DNA of 64,000 nucleotides from Leishmania donovani (Eukaryota; Euglenozoa; Kinetoplastea; Trypanosomatida; Trypanosomatidae), in the NCBI RefSeq assembly GCF_000227135.1, contig NC_018234.1:62001-126000 (forward strand), in the 5' to 3' direction. Shown here piece by piece: positions 19,879 to 30,707 of this stretch. The notes beneath the pieces were generated by a model that was given only the letters and a program-made list of their open reading frames with translations, was not told the origin of the DNA and did no database searches. Both the position numbers and the translations under genes were made by a program. Every line of letters starts with the position of its first letter. The stretch's first letter is position 1.

Positions 19879-20612
19879 TGGGTGCACAGGGTCGAAGGGG
19901 GTAGCCTGGAGGCTCATCGCTCACACCTGTCCCCTCTGCGCGCCTCTCTCCTAAGCATCTCTTCGTTCTTTTCCTGGCTTAGGCACAGCGGCGTGGTGCA
20001 CACGGAAGTGAACACAAAGTGCGTGTGTGTTCCCTTCAGCGCCGTTGCCGATATTATCACGGCTGCTTCCATCGCTCGCTTGCCCTCTCTCTATGTGCCA
20101 CGCGGCGCTCGGTCAGCAGCTCCTCCAGAGCTGACGCGGATTATGGGCGCACCTGGAGACTAGTGTGGGTCGTCTCCACCGCAACCGCTGCTGGTGTCAA
20201 TACCCCGGTTGCACCTGGCACTCTCTCTCTTCCTCCCCGGTACCTCTCCTCCCTTTAGGTGTTGTTTCTGTGCTCTCCCACCCTTTGTGCTTGGTGTGAC
20301 CGCTTTTGCGGGGCCCTTCTTTGCTTCCCTTCCCCTCTCCTCCCTCCCTCCCGGACACACGCCCGCACTTCACAACGGCCGCATCCAGCGCAGGTGCTGT
20401 GGGCATAAGCCCACACACAACTGCCATAGATGAGAGGCAGTGAAGGCGCTATAGAGGGCGGCTTGCTCGTGTGGGCAGTACGGAGGGCGTGTTTCGATCA
20501 TGTACGTACTTGAACATAATGGGCACTGTTGCTGTCGCTCCCTTGCCCATCTTCCGTATTTTTCTTGCTGCTGTCTCTAGTTCACGCCGCCCTCATGACG
20601 TGGGCACAAACA
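19879..20612 (+). other. 3' flank before SIDER2 copy B
   Basis: No gene seen; mixed CT-rich sequence, likely 3' UTR of the membrane-protein gene leading into the repeat. Confidence 0.45.
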
Positions 20613-21112
20613 CCTCCGCGCGTGGCATCTCCGGGTCCGGTGTATCCAGCTCGGTCTGGGTGGACGCCGAGCAGCCCCCTCTCCCCGCCCCCATCCCGGC
20701 CGAATGCCGAGCCACTTCTGGCGGTGCGCGTGCCAAGCGCCTACGACGTGGGCGAGTGAGAGCGAGTCGTCGCTGCGGATGTCGGCGGGCGGGTCCTGGA
20801 CGGCGTGGCGCCGGGGCGAGCGGCGGCAGTGAACGCGTTTGTGGTTCTCATCGGATAGGCAAAAAGTGTCCGCGCGACTCGAGCGTATGCCACACCCGGC
20901 CCTCGCACCGCCTGCTGGTGTGGGGCGCCTGAGAGCCACCCTACGGTGCGCGGGGTGGGTGGGCGGCGCTTGAGGGCACGGGCCCTCCTCGGGCGACCGG
21001 GTCGGCGCACTGCTGCAACGCGTGTCTACCGGTACTTCGCACCACGCGGATGCGGCCTGCGACAGGGTCGGGGGTGGAGCGGCGTTGGACCTCACGTTGT
21101 GCGGCAGAGAAG
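20613..21112 (+). mobile_element. SIDER2-like degenerate retroposon, copy B (complete, gap-free)
   Basis: About 500 bases running from CCTCCGCGCGTGGCATCTCC to GTGCGGCAGAGAA. It is the only gap-free copy here and serves as the reference. It differs from copies A and C at only a few positions (for example an A in place of G in GGTGTATCC, and ACTTCGC in place of GCTTCGC). It has no coding capacity and no clear target-site duplication. It is in the same orientation as the surrounding genes and lies between the membrane-protein gene and MetH. Confidence 0.78.
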
Positions 21113-21439
21113 TGGACGCGGTCATAACAACAACAAAACGAGGCTGCTCTCTCTCTTTCTCTGCGTATGTTCCTCTCCGTGCAGTGCACAAAGGTCAACA
21201 GAGCGCATGCGCACAGAAGAAGCGCAATCGTGCTACAGTCCTTCACACTGCACCGCGATTGTGTGCCAGTCCTCATGTGTCGCCTCCGGTGGCGTGCATG
21301 TAGAGGGGGACCGGGTTGACGCAACGAAGCATCTTTGAAGCTGAATGCACGTGCTCGTTCGTTGTTTGATGTGCTGCTATATTGGTCATCTTATTACCAC
21401 TGATCTTCTTTCACGCACCCTCTCCCCGCGCAGCTGCAC
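21113..21439 (+). promoter_or_regulatory. Leader of MetH with strong predicted splice acceptor
   Basis: No gene seen. The tract at about 21400-21430 is nearly pure pyrimidine and ends in CGCAG with AG at 21432-21433, only six bases before the MetH ATG. This is the clearest spliced-leader acceptor in the window and implies a very short 5' UTR. Confidence 0.6.
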
Positions 21440-24400
21440 ATGTCAGCCATGCATGGCGAACGAAGCCCCGTCTTCGAGGAACTGGAGGAGATCTTCCAGA
21501 AGCGCATCCTCGTGCTGGACGGTGGCATGGGCACTATGCTGCAGCGCTACAAGCTCGAGGAAAAGGACTTCCGCGGCGAGGAGTTCAAGAATGCCACGAA
21601 GGATCTCAAGGGCAACAACGACCTGCTCTGTCTCACGCAGCCGGCGAAGGTGCGGGATGTGCACTACAAGTATGCCATCGCCGGCGCCGACGTCATGGAG
21701 ACGAACACGTTCAACTCGCAGGCGGTGAGTCAGTCCGACTACGAGACACAGCACCTTGTTCGTCGCATCAACCTCGCCGCTGCGAAAATCTGCCGCGACG
21801 CGGCGGAGCAAGCAAGCCGCGAGACGGGGCGGCGCATCTTCGTCGCCGGTGTTTTGGGCCCGCTGAACCGAACGGCTTCCATCTCGCCCTCCGTCGAGCG
21901 CCCCGACTACCGCAACATCACATATGACGAAATTGTAGCCGCTTACACGGAGCAGGCGACGGCCCTGCTGGACGGAGGCGTAGATGTGCTGCTGATCGAG
22001 ACCATCTTCGACTCCCTCAACGCCAAGGCGGCCCTCTTCGCGGTGAACACACTCTTCGAGGACAAGGGCTACACACGCGTTCCGATCATGGTGAGCGGCA
22101 CCATTACAGACCTGTCCGGTCGCACTCTCAGCGGCCAGACAGTGGACGCCTTCTACTCGTCGATGCGGCACGGCAACATTATCTCGATCGGTCTCAACTG
22201 TGCCCTGGGCTGTCGCGAAATGCGCCCGTACGTCGAACGCCTTGCAGAGATCAGCGAGGCCTACGTGACGTGCCACCCCAACGCGGGGCTGCCGAACGCG
22301 ATGGGTGAATACGACGAGCTGCCGGAGGACATGGCCCGTGACATCCGCGACTTTGCAGTGAACGGGTGGGTCAACCTCGTCGGCGGCTGCTGTGGTACAA
22401 CCCCAGATCACATCCGTGCCATTGCCACAGCCGTGAAGGGCATCCCGCCGCGTCTGAGGGGGCAGCCGAGTGAGACAATGGTCATCAGCGGGCTCGAGGC
22501 GCTGTACTTCACCCACCACATCGGCTTCTGCAACATCGGAGAGCGATGCAACATCAGCGGCTCGCTAAAGTTTAAGCGCCTCGTCAAGGAGGGGAAGTGG
22601 GAGGAGTGCCTGGCGGTGGCCCGCCAGCAGGTCGAGGAGGGGGCCATGGTGTTGGACGTGAACATGGACGATGGCCTCATCGACGGCGTAACCGCCATGA
22701 CGCGCTTCCTGAACATGATTGCCTCTGACCCGGAGGTAGCGCGAGTGCCGGTGATGATCGACTCGTCCAAGTTCCATGTCATCGAGGCGGGTTTGAAGTG
22801 CACCCAGGGAACACCGATCGTCAACTCGATCTCGCTGAAGGTTGGTGAGGAGGAGTTCCTGCGCCAGGCTCGCCTAATTCGGCGCTACGGTGCCGCCGTG
22901 GTGGTGATGGCCTTTGATGAAAATGGTCAGGCGGCAGACTATGCCAGCAAGACCCGCATCTGTAAGCGTGCGTACGACATGCTGGTGGCGGACGGCTTCC
23001 CACCGGAGAACATCGTCTTCGACCCGAACGTGCTGACGATCTGCACCGGCATGGAGGAACACAACAACTACGCCATAGACTTCATGAATGCGGCGGCGTG
23101 GATCAAGGCAAATCTGCCCCGCGCCAAGGTGAGCGGCGGAATTTCGAACCTCAGCTTTTCCTTCCGCGGTTTCGAGGCCATTCGCATGGCGATGCACTCC
23201 GCCTTCTTGAAGAAAATGATCGCTGATGGAAGTCTCGACATGGCGATCGTGAACGCGGGTGCTCTGCCGGTGTACACCGACATCGAGCCCGATCTGCTGC
23301 AGCTGGTCGAGGATGCCATCTACAACCGCACCCCCCACTCCTCGGAGCGCATTCTTGAGTACGCAGAGCGACTCAAGGCGGAGAAAGCGTCCGGCGGTGG
23401 CGCCGAGGAGGCGAAGGTGTCTAAGGTGGACGAATGGCGCAACGCCTCAGTGGAGGAGCGTCTCTCGCACGCCTTGATCAAGGGCATCGTCGAGTTCATC
23501 GAGGATGACGTTGAGGAGGCTCGAACTTGTGGCAAGTACGAGCGGCCGCTGCACATCATCGAGGGTCCACTGATGGATGGCATGGGGAAGGTTGGCGAGC
23601 TATTCGGTAGTGGCAAGATGTTCCTGCCCCAGGTCATCAAGTCGGCACGTGTCATGAAGAAGGCGGTGGCGGTGCTGGTGCCGTACATGGAGGCTGAGAA
23701 GGCGGCTCTTATGGCGGATACGAACGGCGCGTCGACCTCGCGAGCGAAGCGGGTGCTCATGGCGACCGTAAAGGGCGACGTGCACGATATCGGCAAGAAC
23801 ATCGTTGGCGTCGTCCTGGGTTGCAACAGCTACGAGGTGATCGACCTCGGTGTGATGGTCTCGTGTGAAAAGATCTTGGCGGCTGCGAAGGAGCACGACG
23901 TACACGTCATCGGGCTCTCCGGCCTCATCACGCCCTCACTGGACGAGATGGTGCACGTGGCGAAGGAGATGAAGAGGATGGGCTTCGGTATCCCGCTGAT
24001 GGTGGGTGGGGCGACAACGTCGAAGCAGCACACGGCGGTTAAGATTCAGCCGCACTACAACAAGACGGTGCACGTGCTGGACGCCAGCAAGGCCGTGGTC
24101 ACGGTATCTAACATGCTCGGGAGCAGCGAGGAGGAGTTCTGGGAGGAGGTGCGCGAGACCTACCAAGAGATCGCGGAGGACTACCTGGCGAACCTGAAGG
24201 ACCGTGTCTACAAGCCCCTCGCCTTCTGCCGTGAGAACGCGCTGAAGATCGACTTCGTCGCCAACCCGCCGGCGCCGCGGCCGAGGAAGCTCGGCACCAT
24301 CACCATCAGCGACTACTCGCTCGAGATGATCGCCACCCGTATCGACTGGAACCCGTTTTTCTCCGTCTGGCAGGTGCGCGGCACGTACCCCAACCGTGGC

Positions 24401-25198
24401 TTTCCGAAGCTCTTCAACTGCCCCACCGTCGGCGCGGAGGCGAAGCGGCTATTCGACGACGCGCAGGAGATGCTGAAGGACATCATTGCCACCCGTAGCT
24501 TCCGCGCCAAGGCTGTTGTCACGCTGATGCCCGTGAACAGTGTCGGCGACGATATCGAGGTGTACAAGGATGACACACGTAACGAGAAGATCGCCACCTT
24601 CTTTGGGCTGCGCCAGCAATCGGAGAAAGAGCGAGGCGAGCCGTACCTGTGCATCTCCGACTTCATTGCCCCGAAAGGGGTGGCGCCAGACTACCTCGGC
24701 AGTCTCGCTGTCGGCATCTTTGGAGCGGACAAGATGAGCGAGCAGTACGAGAAAGACAACGACAGCTACCGCTCTATCATGATCAAGGCTCTGGCAGACC
24801 GCTTCGCCGAGGCCTTCACGGAGGAGATGCACCGCATCATTCGCACAGACTTGTGGGGCTACGCGGAGAAGGAGACAGCCGAGACGGTCGACCTGATCCG
24901 GATGCAGTACCAAGGTATTCGACCTGCCCCTGGGTACCCCTCGCAGCCGGACCACACGGAGATGGACACAATGTGGCGCATCGGCGAGGTGGAGGAGCGC
25001 ACGGGGGTAAGGCTGTCTGAGTCGTACGCAATGATGCCGGCGGCATCTGTCAGCGCACTCGTCTTCGCGCATGCGCAGTCCAAGTACTTTGCAGTGGGCA
25101 AGATCCAGAAGGACCAAGTAAAGGACTACGCCGAGCGCAAGGGCTGGAATCTAGACCGGGCTGAGAGCCAGCTCAGCTCGTCCTTGGCCTACAACTGA
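21440..25198 (+). CDS. metH: Cobalamin-dependent methionine synthase
   Basis: A 1252-residue, full-length MetH that transfers the methyl group of 5-methyltetrahydrofolate to homocysteine through methylcobalamin. All four modules are present in order. The first is the homocysteine-binding barrel (about 15-330), with zinc ligands Cys254 in GLNCALG and Cys317/Cys318 in GGCCGTTPDH. The second is the pterin-binding barrel (about 360-640; NIGERCNISGS, VMIDSSKF). The third is the cobalamin cap and Rossmann module (about 660-900), with Asp780-x-His782-x-x-Gly785 supplying the lower axial His to cobalt. The fourth is the C-terminal AdoMet-dependent reactivation domain (about 930-1252), with RPAPGYPSQPDHTE. 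All key residues are conserved, so the enzyme should be active and need B12. The ATG lies just downstream of a strong acceptor. Confidence 0.98.
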   Translation: MSAMHGERSPVFEELEEIFQKRILVLDGGMGTMLQRYKLEEKDFRGEEFKNATKDLKGNNDLLCLTQPAKVRDVHYKYAIAGADVMETNTFNSQAVSQSDYETQHLVRRINLAAAKICRDAAEQASRETGRRIFVAGVLGPLNRTASISPSVERPDYRNITYDEIVAAYTEQATALLDGGVDVLLIETIFDSLNAKAALFAVNTLFEDKGYTRVPIMVSGTITDLSGRTLSGQTVDAFYSSMRHGNIISIGLNCALGCREMRPYVERLAEISEAYVTCHPNAGLPNAMGEYDELPEDMARDIRDFAVNGWVNLVGGCCGTTPDHIRAIATAVKGIPPRLRGQPSETMVISGLEALYFTHHIGFCNIGERCNISGSLKFKRLVKEGKWEECLAVARQQVEEGAMVLDVNMDDGLIDGVTAMTRFLNMIASDPEVARVPVMIDSSKFHVIEAGLKCTQGTPIVNSISLKVGEEEFLRQARLIRRYGAAVVVMAFDENGQAADYASKTRICKRAYDMLVADGFPPENIVFDPNVLTICTGMEEHNNYAIDFMNAAAWIKANLPRAKVSGGISNLSFSFRGFEAIRMAMHSAFLKKMIADGSLDMAIVNAGALPVYTDIEPDLLQLVEDAIYNRTPHSSERILEYAERLKAEKASGGGAEEAKVSKVDEWRNASVEERLSHALIKGIVEFIEDDVEEARTCGKYERPLHIIEGPLMDGMGKVGELFGSGKMFLPQVIKSARVMKKAVAVLVPYMEAEKAALMADTNGASTSRAKRVLMATVKGDVHDIGKNIVGVVLGCNSYEVIDLGVMVSCEKILAAAKEHDVHVIGLSGLITPSLDEMVHVAKEMKRMGFGIPLMVGGATTSKQHTAVKIQPHYNKTVHVLDASKAVVTVSNMLGSSEEEFWEEVRETYQEIAEDYLANLKDRVYKPLAFCRENALKIDFVANPPAPRPRKLGTITISDYSLEMIATRIDWNPFFSVWQVRGTYPNRGFPKLFNCPTVGAEAKRLFDDAQEMLKDIIATRSFRAKAVVTLMPVNSVGDDIEVYKDDTRNEKIATFFGLRQQSEKERGEPYLCISDFIAPKGVAPDYLGSLAVGIFGADKMSEQYEKDNDSYRSIMIKALADRFAEAFTEEMHRIIRTDLWGYAEKETAETVDLIRMQYQGIRPAPGYPSQPDHTEMDTMWRIGEVEERTGVRLSESYAMMPAASVSALVFAHAQSKYFAVGKIQKDQVKDYAERKGWNLDRAESQLSSSLAYN

Positions 25199-27608
25199 GC
25201 CGCGTGATCTTCGATAGAGTGTGATGACTGTGTGGTGCTGTTGCCGTGGGCGCGCCTGCGTGCCCCTCTGGAGGCGCCACCCCTTCGCGTTCTTCGTCAC
25301 TATTTACTGATTCCTTCCCTCGACGTTCTCCCCTCTCCCATGTCCGCCTCGCCTTTTCCATACCCGTCGCCTCAAACGCGCCGGCTGCTTCGCCTGTGCG
25401 TGCGTGCGCGCGCGCATGTTCGCCTCTCCGCTGCATGCTTCGCACTGAAGAATAAAAGTTAAAGCACTGAATGCACTACACATGGAGTGGAGAGGAGAGT
25501 AGTGGCAGCGTCGAGGCATGCGCTTCCGTGCACGTGCAGACATCACCATCACCGCTGTTTTGTTTCTTGGCGTGTAGCTGCGCCTCTCTCTCCGTACGGA
25601 TGTGTCTGTGCTTCCTCCTTTGCGTGTATGTGTTGCTCTGGCGACGGCTGCAGTAGGCGAGACGCACGCAACCCGCTGGTGCAGCGCTCTGTGCGTGTGC
25701 GTGTGTGCATGTTCTTGTTGCCGCCTCCTCTTCTCTTTGTTTCACCCACCTTTATAGAATCCCTTTGCAGCCACCTCCGCGTGCTTACCATCCACGCTCC
25801 TGCCCTCCCCTCTCTGCCCTTCGCCTCTTCTCCGTCTCCAAGCCGGAGGGAGGAAGGGCCACAGGGGCGTGGTAGCTGTGCGCAGCACGTGGAGAGGTGG
25901 TAGAGGCTAGTGAGAGATGGCTGTGGGGGGAGGGAGGGGATGAGCTGCCTGGGCGCGTCGCCTTTCTAAATGAAACGAATACGATCAACCTTACTCGGGA
26001 TGCATCCTGTTTCCAACTCGGCTGCGCTGCACCAACACACTCGTACATGCAGGGGCAGCCCCTTTTGGGGTGTGATACTGACTTGCACGTTGGGAATATC
26101 TGAAGCTGTTTGTGGCGGTGTCTGTGTACGTGCGTGCGGTTCCGTTTCTTTCGCTTGGATCTCCCCTCTCTCTTTCTGGCGTAGTTGGGTGCTTTCCTGC
26201 TTCTACGCGCATGCCGTCGTGGTGGGCTGGCGAAACCCCCGCTGACCCGTACTTGGCCCATCTCATCTTCGTGTTTTCGCTCTTCCTTGCACTTATTGCT
26301 CCCATTTTTGGCATCTGTGTGGGTCTGTATCTGTTAAGGTCCTGCTGCGCGTTGGTTAGGGGGGTAACACCCTCCAACGCCACAGCAATGTATGGCAGCA
26401 CGAGGACAAGAAGATGGGAGACAACTCTCCCTCCTCTCCTCGCACGCACACGCACACGAGCGGCACTTGTCTATGTCTATCTTTTCCTTCAACGCGGAAA
26501 TCAACGAAGCCGCCAACAGGTCTTCTAACGTGGCAGCGAAACAGCGAAAATAAAACGAAGAAGGCAGGCGTCGTCACCCATGTCACTGATGACGCGCCAC
26601 GTACCTGCGGGCGACTGTGGAGAGGAGCACTTGGTAAAGCGGAGGAGCGTATGCCGCCGCGCACGTGGACCTGTGCGAACCCTCCACCACATCCCTCAAC
26701 CTCTCGCTGAAGCCACTTGTCCCACGCAAACGCGTGGCACTCTTTGTGGCAAAGCCGAGTTATGTTCTCGGAAAGCCCCCACCCCTTCTCCCTCTGCATG
26801 CCTTTTCGCACTCCACGCCACACCTCTCTTCCGCTATCGCCCACAGCACAAGGCACGCTGCACGCGCGTGTTCAGGCGCACACAACTGTTTCTTCATATC
26901 ACCCGCCGCTCTGCTCCGGGTGCCGGCACGCCGCTGCCCCCCTCTCGCCCGTCTTCTGCTCCTCTGGCGTGCGCTTTGCTCCTCTTCTCTCGTCAGTGCC
27001 CACCGCCGTCACGGGCACGGCCACGCGCATGCACGCACTCCTTTCAGCATGGCCAACTCTTCATCCCTTCTATTCTGGTGCGCATACCACCTCGTCGTGT
27101 CACCGCCACGTGCGTGAGCTCCCGATTCTCTGGCTTGTCGCCGACCACCTCCTCGTCGTGCCTCTCCTCGCTATCGAACCGGGGGCCACCGGTGCTGATT
27201 TTGGCCGCATGCAGCTCTACAAGCGCCCCTCCTTCTCCTCCAACATCTCTTGCTCATCTCTCTTCTGCTTTCCTCTTACCCCCTCCCCTCATCCACTCCC
27301 CACCCTCTGCGAGCGCGTGTGTATTGGGGAACTGACATCGGCTGCCACCCTCACCAGTCATCACTTCGTCTCGTTCCTTCATTAGGCGACACACAGGTAC
27401 GCCTACGTTCGCCTATACAAACCCCTCCCCACAGAGTGCACCAGCAGCTGGAGGGCGAACGCCGTGCACAACGTGTGTGCTTCCGTCATCGTCGCCGCCG
27501 CCACTGCCGCTTCCTCTTCCAGGCCTTTGTTATTCTCCCTTCCCATTCGGGTGTGCTCCCTGTGACAGCTGCTCGCGTGTGTCGGTATATATCGTCCTCT
27601 TCGGTAGT
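25199..27608 (+). other. Long spacer (2.4 kb) without a supported gene
   Basis: No frame has family resemblance. It holds GT/CA-rich and CT-rich stretches; the part from about 26,700 onward is pyrimidine-rich, and CTTCCAG near 27523 or GACAG near 27570 could be acceptors for the next gene. Confidence 0.45.
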
Positions 27609-30600
27609 ATGCTGCGCAGATCGGTACGATGTCTGTCGCTGCGCACGAGCAGGCGCGAAGACCTCGTCTTCAGAAGCATGCACGGCTTCACGCTGCTCAA
27701 GATCCGGCGCATCGATGACCTGCACCTCGTGGCGTACGAAATGGAGCACGTCCGCACCGGCGCTCTCTACTACCACATCGACGTGGAGGACAATAACAAT
27801 ACCTTTTGCATCGGCTTCCGAACACCGGCGGAGAACAACAAGGGCACCTCCCACGTGCTGGAGCACACAACACTATGCGGCAGCAAGAAGTATCCGGTGC
27901 GGGATCCGTTCTTCATGATGCTCAAGCGCTCCCTTAGCTCTTTTATGAACGCCATGACCGGGTCCGACTACACGCTGTACCCCTTCTCGACTACCAATCG
28001 CAAGGACTTCCAAAACCTTCTCGACGTCTACCTCGACGCCGTCCTCCACCCATTGCTGCGAGAGGAGGACTTCAAGCAGGAGGGTCACCGAGTGGAACTC
28101 GAGGACAAGTCGGGGGACAGCGAAGACGCCGCTGCGCAGCCGGCGAAGCGCACTCGCCGGCTTATCAACAACGGCGTCGTTTTCAACGAGATGCGCGGCG
28201 TTGTGTCGGATCCCAGCAACCACTTTGTGCACTCGCTGATGCGCGCCATGCTGCCGCACACACACTACACCTACATATCCGGCGGCTACCCGCCCGACAT
28301 TCTGGGTCTCAGCTACGACGAGCTCCTGTCCTTCCAGAGGCGCCACTACCACCCAAGCAACAGCATCACCTTCACATACGGCAACCTGCACCCTGAGTCG
28401 CACATGGAAGCGTTAGACTCGTACTTCGCGGACTTCGAGCGCGCGGCGCCGGTCGTAGTGCCGACACTGGCGGACGAGCACCGTTTCACGGAGCCCCAGC
28501 TCGTGCACCTGGAGGGGCCGCTGGACGCCATGGGCAACCCGCGGCGGCAGAAGCGAGTTGCCGTTTCCTACGCGGTACCAAAGGAAAATAATAAGTTGGA
28601 GGATGTCGTGGCTCTCAGCGTGCTGGACAGCCTTCTCTCTAGCGGTCCCAGCTCCCCCATGTTCAAGAACCTGATCGAGTCACAGATTGGCAGCAAGTAC
28701 GCTCCGATGCAAGGGTACGCCTTCTATCTGTCCTCCCCGATCATCACCTATGGTGTGGCTGGCATGGATGAGGGCCGGGCAGACGCAGAGGCTGACGTGC
28801 TGCAGGCTGTGGAGTCTGCGCTCCGCACGGTGCAGAGGGACGGCTTCGACGAGCGACGCGTGCGCTCCGTTATCTTCCAGGAGGAGCTGCAGCACCGTCA
28901 CCGATCTGCCGACTACGGGCTCAACACGTGCACAGGCCTGTGTGCGATGGGTCTGTGCCGGGCGCAGAACAACCCGCTGGACTTCATCAACTGGCTGCCA
29001 CACCTCCGGCGGCTGGCGGACGACAATGCGGCCTCGCTGCTGCCGCGCATTGAGACGCACCTGCTGAGCAACCCCCACCGCGCCGTCGTGTCCGTGTCAG
29101 CCAAGAAGGAGTATCTGAACAGGCTGCAGGACCAACTGAAGGAAGCGGATGAGGCGGTGAACGCGTCGGCGACGGAGGCCGACAAAGACCGGGTGGAGAA
29201 GGAGACGAAGGAGGGGCTCCAACGCCTCCGCGCGCCGCAGCCGCACGACGTGCTGCCCACACTGCGCATCGAGGACATCCCCACCGAGTCGCTTGCGGAG
29301 CCCGTGCCGTGTCGCAGCTCTCTCTCGAGCGCCAACGGCCAGGTGTACACAATCACGCACCAAACGAATGGCCTCGTGTACGTGCATGGGCTCATCCCCT
29401 TCAACACTTCTCTTACCAGCGCCATGGAGCACGGGGAGCTGGGGCAGGTGCCGCAGAGCGTGATGCTGCTCGAGTCGCTGATCGGTCGCACCGGTGCCGG
29501 AAAACTCTCCTACAAAGATCACTCCATTGCAGTGAAGCTGGCGTGCAGCGGGTTCGGCTTTGAGCCGCTGCTTAACGAGTCGTACTCGCACAAGAGCACC
29601 ACCATCACCGGCACTAGCTACAGCTTCTACACCACCAAGGAAAAGCTGAAGGAGGCGCTGGACTTATTGAGCGTGACACTGCTGGAGCCGCGCTTCAGCG
29701 CCGACGACGCCGATGTCTACTCCCGTGCGCTGTCGAATCTCAAGATGGCATGCTCGTCGGTGATCCAGTCTCTGCAGGCAGAGGGCAACCGCTACGCCGT
29801 CATCCGCGCCGTGGGGGAGCTCACCCGGCGCGGCGAGCTGCGCGAACACTGGTGGGGGTTGTCCCAGTCCGCGCATGCGTCGGAGATGCTCGAGAAGCTT
29901 CAGGGAAGCCCGGAAGTGAGCCGGGAGACAGTGAGCGCGCTGCTGGCCAACTACGCTGTCTTTGCGCAGGAGATGGCGGCTGATATGTCGCGCAGTCTCG
30001 TTTGGGCGACGTGCGAGGATGCACACCGCGAGGAGGTTGAGCGGATGCTAAAGGAGTTCCTCGACGCGTTCCCGCGGACGGACTCTGCCGCGCGCACGCA
30101 CCTGTTCCTGCCACCACGCTCCACGGAGAAGGGGGTCCAGCAGATCATCAAAAAGCTGCCTATCGACACGTCCTTTGTGGGCCTGGCCATGCCGAACAAG
30201 TTGAAGTGGGAGAGTCCCGACCAGGCACGGGTGCGGGTGGGCTGCACCCTGCTCTGCAACGAGTACTTGCACCGCCGTGTGCGAGAGGAGGGTGGCGCGT
30301 ACGGCTCCAACTGCACCGCCACGCTCCACGGCGAGGTGGGCGGCGTCTCGATGTCAAGCTACCGCGACCCCAGCCCGGAGCTCACCGCCAAAGCCTTCCT
30401 CGAGGCTGGCGATTGGCTCAGCGACCGGAAGAACGTCACGGCGGAGCGCGTAAGCGAGGCGAAGCTGCGCCTCTTCTCCTCCATCGACTCCCCGTATGCG
30501 GCGGACTCGTACGGTGAGGCATACTTCTATAATGATCTGCGGCAGGACACGAAGCAGGCCTTGCGCGATGCCCTGCTTTCCGTGACAGCAGAGGACGTTG

Positions 30601-30707
30601 TGAATGTGGCCCACTACTTCACGCCTCAATCCACCACCATCATCAGCATTCTCCGACCCGCCGGCGAGTCGAGCGATCCGGCCGCGGTGTCACCCGAGGT
30701 CTCGTAG
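27609..30707 (+). CDS. Presequence protease, M16C pitrilysin-like metallopeptidase
   Basis: A 1032-residue protein similar to PreP/Cym1, the mitochondrial matrix peptidase that destroys cleaved targeting peptides. The inverted zinc motif H82-V-L-E85-H86 and the distal glutamate E194 (VFNEMRG) are intact, so the enzyme should be active. Further family marks are GSKKYPVRDPFFMMLKRS, FMNAMTGSDYTLYPF, the second half with its hinge region near 490-530, and the C-terminal REEGGAYG segment that binds substrate. The short basic N-terminus (MLRRSVRCLSLRTSRR) looks like an import presequence. The frame is open upstream to 27477, but 27609 is the ATG that starts the presequence. The length matches the family. 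Confidence 0.94.
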   Translation: MLRRSVRCLSLRTSRREDLVFRSMHGFTLLKIRRIDDLHLVAYEMEHVRTGALYYHIDVEDNNNTFCIGFRTPAENNKGTSHVLEHTTLCGSKKYPVRDPFFMMLKRSLSSFMNAMTGSDYTLYPFSTTNRKDFQNLLDVYLDAVLHPLLREEDFKQEGHRVELEDKSGDSEDAAAQPAKRTRRLINNGVVFNEMRGVVSDPSNHFVHSLMRAMLPHTHYTYISGGYPPDILGLSYDELLSFQRRHYHPSNSITFTYGNLHPESHMEALDSYFADFERAAPVVVPTLADEHRFTEPQLVHLEGPLDAMGNPRRQKRVAVSYAVPKENNKLEDVVALSVLDSLLSSGPSSPMFKNLIESQIGSKYAPMQGYAFYLSSPIITYGVAGMDEGRADAEADVLQAVESALRTVQRDGFDERRVRSVIFQEELQHRHRSADYGLNTCTGLCAMGLCRAQNNPLDFINWLPHLRRLADDNAASLLPRIETHLLSNPHRAVVSVSAKKEYLNRLQDQLKEADEAVNASATEADKDRVEKETKEGLQRLRAPQPHDVLPTLRIEDIPTESLAEPVPCRSSLSSANGQVYTITHQTNGLVYVHGLIPFNTSLTSAMEHGELGQVPQSVMLLESLIGRTGAGKLSYKDHSIAVKLACSGFGFEPLLNESYSHKSTTITGTSYSFYTTKEKLKEALDLLSVTLLEPRFSADDADVYSRALSNLKMACSSVIQSLQAEGNRYAVIRAVGELTRRGELREHWWGLSQSAHASEMLEKLQGSPEVSRETVSALLANYAVFAQEMAADMSRSLVWATCEDAHREEVERMLKEFLDAFPRTDSAARTHLFLPPRSTEKGVQQIIKKLPIDTSFVGLAMPNKLKWESPDQARVRVGCTLLCNEYLHRRVREEGGAYGSNCTATLHGEVGGVSMSSYRDPSPELTAKAFLEAGDWLSDRKNVTAERVSEAKLRLFSSIDSPYAADSYGEAYFYNDLRQDTKQALRDALLSVTAEDVVNVAHYFTPQSTTIISILRPAGESSDPAAVSPEVS

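Noticed and set aside
21443..22519. 358-codon open frame antisense to MetH
   Set aside because: Shadow of a highly GC-biased coding sequence; no family resemblance, and opposite to the direction of the array.
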